Assembly: GCA_003222155.1 (NCBI GenBank)
Contig: QHUU01000068.1
Coordinates: 1 to 64,000 of the forward strand
DNA: 64,000 bases
Reading direction: 5' to 3'
From: Gemmatimonadota bacterium
GTDB lineage: Bacteria; Gemmatimonadota; Gemmatimonadetes; Gemmatimonadales; GWC2-71-9
Shown: positions 60,541-64,000 of the stretch, piece after piece
Numbering within the stretch: position 1 is the stretch's first letter
Layout: the number at the start of each line of letters is the position of its first letter
Translations under genes and position numbers: made by a program
Notes under the pieces: model-generated
The model's database searches: none
What the model was told of the DNA's origin: nothing
The model's input: the letters and a program-made list of their open reading frames with translations, nothing else

Positions 60541-61979
60541 CGATATTGATTCCCACGCCGCTGCGCCCCTACGTGGGCGGTCGCGACGCGCTCGAGCTCG
60601 AAGGCGGGAGCGTCGGCGAGTTGCTGGAGCAGCTCGCCGGCGAGCATGCCGGCCTCAAGCGGCATCTGTTTGCGGAGGACGGCCGGCTGCGCAGCTTCGT
60701 GAATGTGTACGTGAACGATCGCGACATCCGGCAGCTCGCGCAGCGCGAAACGCCGGTGAAGGCGGGCGACACGGTTTCCATCATCCCGAGTATTGCCGGG
60801 GGAACGGCGGTGCATGTAGGGGTGCAGCCTGCGGCGCCCCAGCTTCCGAAACTGTCGCACGAAGAGATCCTGCGTTATTCACGTCACCTCATCCTTCCGG
60901 ACGTGGGCGTCGAGGGACAGAAGAAGCTCAAGGCGGCGCGTGTGCTGCTCGTGGGCGCGGGCGGGCTCGGCTCGCCGGCCGCGCTGTATCTCGCCGCGGC
61001 GGGCGTCGGGACCCTGGGCATCGTGGACTTCGACGTCGTCGACAAGACCAATCTCCAGCGCCAGGTGCTGCACGGCACGTCCACCGTCGGCATTCCCAAG
61101 CTCGAGTCCGCCAAGCAGCGCATCTCCGACTTGAACCCGAACGTCCGGGTGGAGACGTTCGAAACGCGGCTGACCGCGGAGAATGCCCTCGACATCATTC
61201 GCGACTTCGACATCGTCGCGGACGGGACCGACAACTTCCCCACGCGCTACCTCGTGAACGACGCGTGCGTGCTGCTCGGCAAGCCCAACGTGTACGGCTC
61301 GATCTTCCGGTTCGAGGGCCAGGCCTCGGTGTTTCATGCGAAGCAGGGCCCCTGCTACCGCTGCCTCTACTCGGAGCCGCCGCCTCCGGGGCTCGTGCCC
61401 TCGTGCGCCGAAGGGGGCGTGCTCGGCGTGCTGCCCGGCATCATCGGGTCGATTCAGGCAATGGAGACCATCAAGCTGATTCTGGGCGTGGGCGAGCCCT
61501 TGATCGGGCGCCTCGTGTTGTTCGATGCGCTGAAACTGCAATTCCGCGAGCTCAAGCTCGAGAAGGACCCCGATTGCCCGGTGTGCGGGACCCATCCGAC
61601 CGTCACCGAGCTGATCGACTACGAGGCGTTCTGCGGCATCGGCGCCGAGCCTTCGTACGATGGCGCGGAGATCACGGCGCAGGACTTGAAAACGGAGTGG
61701 GACCGGAGCGCCGATCTGCTCGTGATCGACGTGCGCGAGCCGCACGAGTACGAGATCGCCCACATCGACGGGGCCGTGCTGATTCCGCTCTCCGAGCTGC
61801 CAACCCGTCTGGGGGAGTTCGACGGTCACCGCGAGATCGTGACGCACTGCCATCACGGGGCGCGCTCGCTCAAGGCGCTCGAGATCCTGAAGGCGGCGGG
61901 TTTCTCGAAGGTGCGCAGCCTGCGCGGCGGGATCGATGCGTGGGCCGTGAACGTGGATCCGAGTCTGCCGAGATACTAG
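60531..61979 (+). CDS. MoaD/CysO-like - MoeB-like E1 - rhodanese fusion protein
   Basis: A 482-residue cytosolic sulfur-carrier/activating fusion. Residues 1-91: ubiquitin-like MoaD/CysO domain ending S-I-A-G90-G91. Residues 92-107: linker. Residues 108-365: MoeB/ThiF E1 with nucleotide motif V-G-A-G-G-L-G-S (141-148), 'NLQRQVLHG', zinc pairs C275/C278 and C349/C352, and conserved C292. Residues 380-482: rhodanese with active C440 in T-H-C-H-H-G-A-R-S. The E1 would adenylate the Gly-Gly end and the rhodanese supply sulfur, but the Gly-Gly is internal. Linker residues 96-104 are coded by a REP-like sequence. ATG at 60531 chosen for the intact MoaD start. Confidence 0.93.
   Translation: MAVTILIPTPLRPYVGGRDALELEGGSVGELLEQLAGEHAGLKRHLFAEDGRLRSFVNVYVNDRDIRQLAQRETPVKAGDTVSIIPSIAGGTAVHVGVQPAAPQLPKLSHEEILRYSRHLILPDVGVEGQKKLKAARVLLVGAGGLGSPAALYLAAAGVGTLGIVDFDVVDKTNLQRQVLHGTSTVGIPKLESAKQRISDLNPNVRVETFETRLTAENALDIIRDFDIVADGTDNFPTRYLVNDACVLLGKPNVYGSIFRFEGQASVFHAKQGPCYRCLYSEPPPPGLVPSCAEGGVLGVLPGIIGSIQAMETIKLILGVGEPLIGRLVLFDALKLQFRELKLEKDPDCPVCGTHPTVTELIDYEAFCGIGAEPSYDGAEITAQDLKTEWDRSADLLVIDVREPHEYEIAHIDGAVLIPLSELPTRLGEFDGHREIVTHCHHGARSLKALEILKAAGFSKVRSLRGGIDAWAVNVDPSLPRY
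60816..60842. repeat. degenerate REP-like palindrome, copy 3, within coding sequence
   Basis: GTAGGGGTGCAGC followed by CTGCGGCGCCCC: the same palindrome as at 23717 and 29470 with a few changes, in frame in the linker between the MoaD-like and MoeB-like domains. Confidence 0.6.
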
Positions 61980-61993
61980 GCGTCTGGCCCTCG

Positions 61994-62082
<89 letters not shown>

Positions 62083-62100
62083 GAGGGTGCGGAACGGCGA

Positions 62101-62129
62101 ATCTAAGGCGCGGTATAACCCCAAGTCAA
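62101..62129 (-). promoter_or_regulatory. promoter of tRNA-Leu
   Basis: On the minus strand TTGACT (62129-62124), 17 bp, TTAGAT (62106-62101), placing +1 about a dozen bases before the tRNA 5' end. A strong sigma-70-type match. Confidence 0.75.
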
Positions 62130-62137
62130 CTCTTGGC

Positions 62138-62166
62138 TTGACCGCTTCTACCGTGGTTTCTATCTT
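62138..62166 (+). promoter_or_regulatory. promoter of smpB
   Basis: TTGACC (62138-62143), 17 bp, TATCTT (62161-62166), ending 12 bp before the GTG of smpB. Divergent from the tRNA-Leu promoter 9 bp away. Confidence 0.7.
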
Positions 62167-62178
62167 GCCCTGGCTCGA

Positions 62179-62634
62179 GTGGACAAAGTCTCAATCGCCC
62201 GCAACCCGCGGGCGCGACATGACTACCACCTCCTGGAGACTTGGGAGGCCGGCCTCGTGCTCACGGGAACGGAAGTCAAGTCGCTGCGAGCCGGCAAGGC
62301 CAGCCTGGGAGAGGCGTACGCCCACGTCCGCAACGGCGAGGTGTGGCTCGAGGGAATGAGCATCTCGGCCTACCTCCCCGGGAGCTACAACAACCCGCCG
62401 CCCGCCCGCTCCCGCAAGCTGCTGCTGCACGCACACCAGATCCGCAAGCTCATCGGCGGCACCAGCCGCAAAGGCCTCACGCTCGTCCCACTCGAGCTGT
62501 ACTTCAAGGACGGCACCGCCAAGGTGGCGATCGCGCTCGCCAAGGCCAAGAAGCTGCACGACAAGCGGGAAGACTTGAAACGCCGGGTGGCGGAGCGGGA
62601 GCTGGCCCGCGGCATCAAGGGCAAGCGCCCATGA
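62179..62634 (+). CDS. smpB: SsrA-binding protein SmpB
   Basis: A 151-residue partner of tmRNA in rescue of stalled ribosomes. Family landmarks: 'HDYHLLETWEAGLVLTGTEVKSLRAGKASLGEAYA', 'SRKLLLHAHQIRKLIG', 'GLTLVPLELYFKDGTAKVAIALAKAKKLHDKRE' (read in parts) and a basic C-terminal tail. GTG start at 62179, close to its promoter, with little or no ribosome-binding site. The tmRNA gene is not in the window. Stop overlaps the amidase ATG. Confidence 0.96.
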   Translation: MDKVSIARNPRARHDYHLLETWEAGLVLTGTEVKSLRAGKASLGEAYAHVRNGEVWLEGMSISAYLPGSYNNPPPARSRKLLLHAHQIRKLIGGTSRKGLTLVPLELYFKDGTAKVAIALAKAKKLHDKREDLKRRVAERELARGIKGKRP

Positions 62635-63845
62635 TCGGGCTGCTGCTGCTCGCGCTCGCGAGCCCGGCGCAGGCCGTCGTCATCGCCACGCCGCGCGGCC
62701 AGACGACCATTCCGGTGACGACGGAGCGCGGTCAGGCCGCGGTGGCGGCATCCCGGCTCGTGGCGCCGCTCGAATTGACGGTGGCGCTCGACGGGCCGCG
62801 CGTCACGGTCGGGCTCGGGGGGGCGGTGTTCGTGTTCCAGCTGGGAGCCCCCTTCGTGCGCGCCGGCGCGGTCGTCTGCGCGCTCGTGGGAGAGCCGTAC
62901 CTGACGCGGGACACCTTGTTCCTGCCCCTCAGCTGGCTCGCCGACTGCGTCCCGCGGGCGCTGGGGGCGCGCTACCGCTGGGACCCCGTCCCCCCCCGGC
63001 TCGAAGAGCTGCCGGTCGCGGGGCCCGTGGCGGCCGCGCGGCCTGCCGGAGGGGGGGCGCCACCCGCCGCCGGGACGGTGCACGCGGCGGCGCCGAACCC
63101 CCTGACGGGGTTACGGCTGCGCCACGTCGTCGTGATCGATCCGGGACACGGGGGCGTCGATCCGGGAAACCCGGGACGCTACTTCCCCGACGGCCTCGTC
63201 GAAAAGGACATCACCCTCGCTATCGCGCGCCTGCTCCGGGCCGAGCTCGTCCGCCGCGGCATCGGGGCGCTGCTCACCCGCGCGACCGACACCCTGATCG
63301 ACCTGGCAGATCGCGGAGCGTTCTGCAAGGCGCAGTGCGATCTGTTCATCAGCATTCACGTGAACTCCATGCCCGCGGGACGGCGTGCGGACCGGGCGAG
63401 CGGGGCCGAGACCTACTTCCTCTCGGATGCGAAGACCGAAGACCAGGAGCGGGTGGCCAACATGGAAAACGAGGTCATCCGGTTCGAGACGGGCCCGCCG
63501 ACGAGCGCGACCGGGCCGCTCGGCTACATCCTGCGCGATCTGCAGCTCAACGAATACCTGCGGGAGTCCGCCCAGCTGGCGGCCCTGGTGCAGGACTCCG
63601 TCACCAAGGTCCATCCGGGCGGCGATCACGGTGTGCAGCAGGCGGCCTTCATGGTGCTCACGACCGCGCGGCGACCCGCGATTCTGGTCGAAACCGGCTT
63701 TGCTACGAACCGCACCGACGGCGCGTTCCTCGCCTCGAGCCTGGGCCAGCACAAGCTCGCCAGCGCGATCGCCGAGGGGATCGTGGCCTACCTGCTCGAA
63801 TTCGAGCGCAAGCTCGCGGTCGTGGCGCCGGCGGGCGGTCGGTGA
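62631..63845 (+). CDS. N-acetylmuramoyl-L-alanine amidase (Amidase_3)
   Basis: A 404-residue exported zinc amidase that cleaves the MurNAc-peptide bond. Signal peptide 1-15 (IGLLLLALASPAQA), an N-terminal beta domain of ~140 residues resembling a copper-amine-oxidase-N/AMIN-like region, a Pro/Ala linker, and the catalytic domain from ~160: 'VVIDPGHGGVDPG', catalytic E in 'LVEKDITL', 'DLFISIHVNSMP' and 'ILVETGFATN'. ATG overlaps the smpB stop by 4 bp; stop overlaps the pyrD-like GTG. Confidence 0.93.
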   Translation: MIGLLLLALASPAQAVVIATPRGQTTIPVTTERGQAAVAASRLVAPLELTVALDGPRVTVGLGGAVFVFQLGAPFVRAGAVVCALVGEPYLTRDTLFLPLSWLADCVPRALGARYRWDPVPPRLEELPVAGPVAAARPAGGGAPPAAGTVHAAAPNPLTGLRLRHVVVIDPGHGGVDPGNPGRYFPDGLVEKDITLAIARLLRAELVRRGIGALLTRATDTLIDLADRGAFCKAQCDLFISIHVNSMPAGRRADRASGAETYFLSDAKTEDQERVANMENEVIRFETGPPTSATGPLGYILRDLQLNEYLRESAQLAALVQDSVTKVHPGGDHGVQQAAFMVLTTARRPAILVETGFATNRTDGAFLASSLGQHKLASAIAEGIVAYLLEFERKLAVVAPAGGR

Positions 63846-64000
63846 CGCCGGTCCAGCTGTTCGGCGTCTCGTTTCAAAACCCCGTGCTGCTCGCCTCCGG
63901 CACCGCCGGCTTCGGCCGCGAGGTGTGCGGCGTGATCGACCTCGACGCGCTGGGCGGCATCGTGTCCAAGGCGGTCACGCCGGAGGCGCGGCGCGGGCAC
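63842..64000 (+). CDS. pyrD: dihydroorotate dehydrogenase, class 1 (3' end outside window)
   Basis: First 53 residues: L-F-G-V-S-F-Q-N-P-V-L-L-A-S-G-T-A-G-F-G-R-E, then 'LDALGGIVSKAVTPEARRGH', the FMN-binding start of class 1B PyrD, a step of pyrimidine synthesis. GTG at 63842 overlaps the amidase stop. Continues past the right edge. Confidence 0.85.
   Translation, partial: MTPVQLFGVSFQNPVLLASGTAGFGREVCGVIDLDALGGIVSKAVTPEARRGH

Noticed and set aside
60561-60572. Additional REP half-site CTGCGCCCCTAC in the MoaD domain
   Set aside because: It encodes P-L-R-P-Y, a conserved stretch of MoaD proteins, so the match is probably coincidental.

Overview
The window is gene-dense, GC-rich bacterial chromosome with many 1-20 bp gene overlaps of the ATGA/GTGA type, many GTG starts, exported proteins with '-AQ' signal cleavage sites, and a TonB/ExbB/ExbD/ExbD unit. 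Gene content and style suggest an uncultured Gemmatimonadota-like organism. That placement is inference; no rRNA gene is present to confirm it. I found no insertion sequence, phage, CRISPR array or rRNA.

Layout. 1-5.4 kb: PAP2 phosphatase (5' end missing), APC permease, secreted M6 protease with a small lipoprotein-like partner, and an orphan TupA-like binding protein. 5.6-9.2 kb: tRNA-Ala, exported MsrB, inositol-phosphatase-family enzyme, DUF411 and CPXCG proteins, then divergent superoxide dismutase and peroxiredoxin. 9.2-17.5 kb: a complete sugar ABC importer facing a GH36-type alpha-glycosidase. 17.5-21.2 kb: kinase / response regulator / kinase. 21.4-24.5 kb: TonB system. 24.5-29.5 kb: proton-pumping pyrophosphatase and two transporters. 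29.5-38.4 kb: a set resembling peptidoglycan amino-sugar salvage (sugar kinase, two SSS symporters, serine hydrolase, NagZ-like GH3, NamZ-like DUF1343) with an IscA/ErpA gene inside. 38.4-40.5 kb: CDP-alcohol phosphatidyltransferase plus inositol-phosphate synthase, an inositol-lipid pair. 40.5-43.9 kb: copper handling (cupredoxin, CopA, CopZ). 44.0-47.4 kb: 2-oxoacid dehydrogenase E1alpha/E1beta/E2. 47.4-54.3 kb: a long redox-flavoured operon. 54.3-57.6 kb: cupin, aspartase and two hypothetical proteins. 57.7-62.0 kb: a sulfur/cysteine operon. 62-64 kb: tRNA-Leu, smpB, amidase and the start of a pyrD-like gene.

Two systems stand out. First, the redox operon holds two genes whose frames are crossed by an in-frame TGA exactly where a catalytic cysteine belongs: a PrxQ/Bcp-like peroxiredoxin (TGA at 48960) and an AhpD-like protein (TGA at 53981, motif C-R-Y-U). 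Each TGA is followed by a hairpin that fits bacterial SECIS geometry; the second is almost textbook. I read both as selenoproteins, with a thioredoxin reductase between them. Second, the sulfur operon encodes a three-cysteine Rrf2 regulator, a two-domain rhodanese, a CysM-like cysteine synthase, a JAMM metalloprotease, and a ubiquitin-like MoaD/CysO domain fused to its E1 (MoeB) and a rhodanese. The Gly-Gly that should be a free C-terminus is internal, so processing, plausibly by the adjacent JAMM protease, would be expected.

At DNA level there are 28-bp REP-like palindromes (one degenerate copy codes for the linker in the fusion protein) and a dispersed 10-bp-period repeat (about CGGTRGAGGR), found both as intergenic inverted repeats and inside coding regions at termini and linkers.
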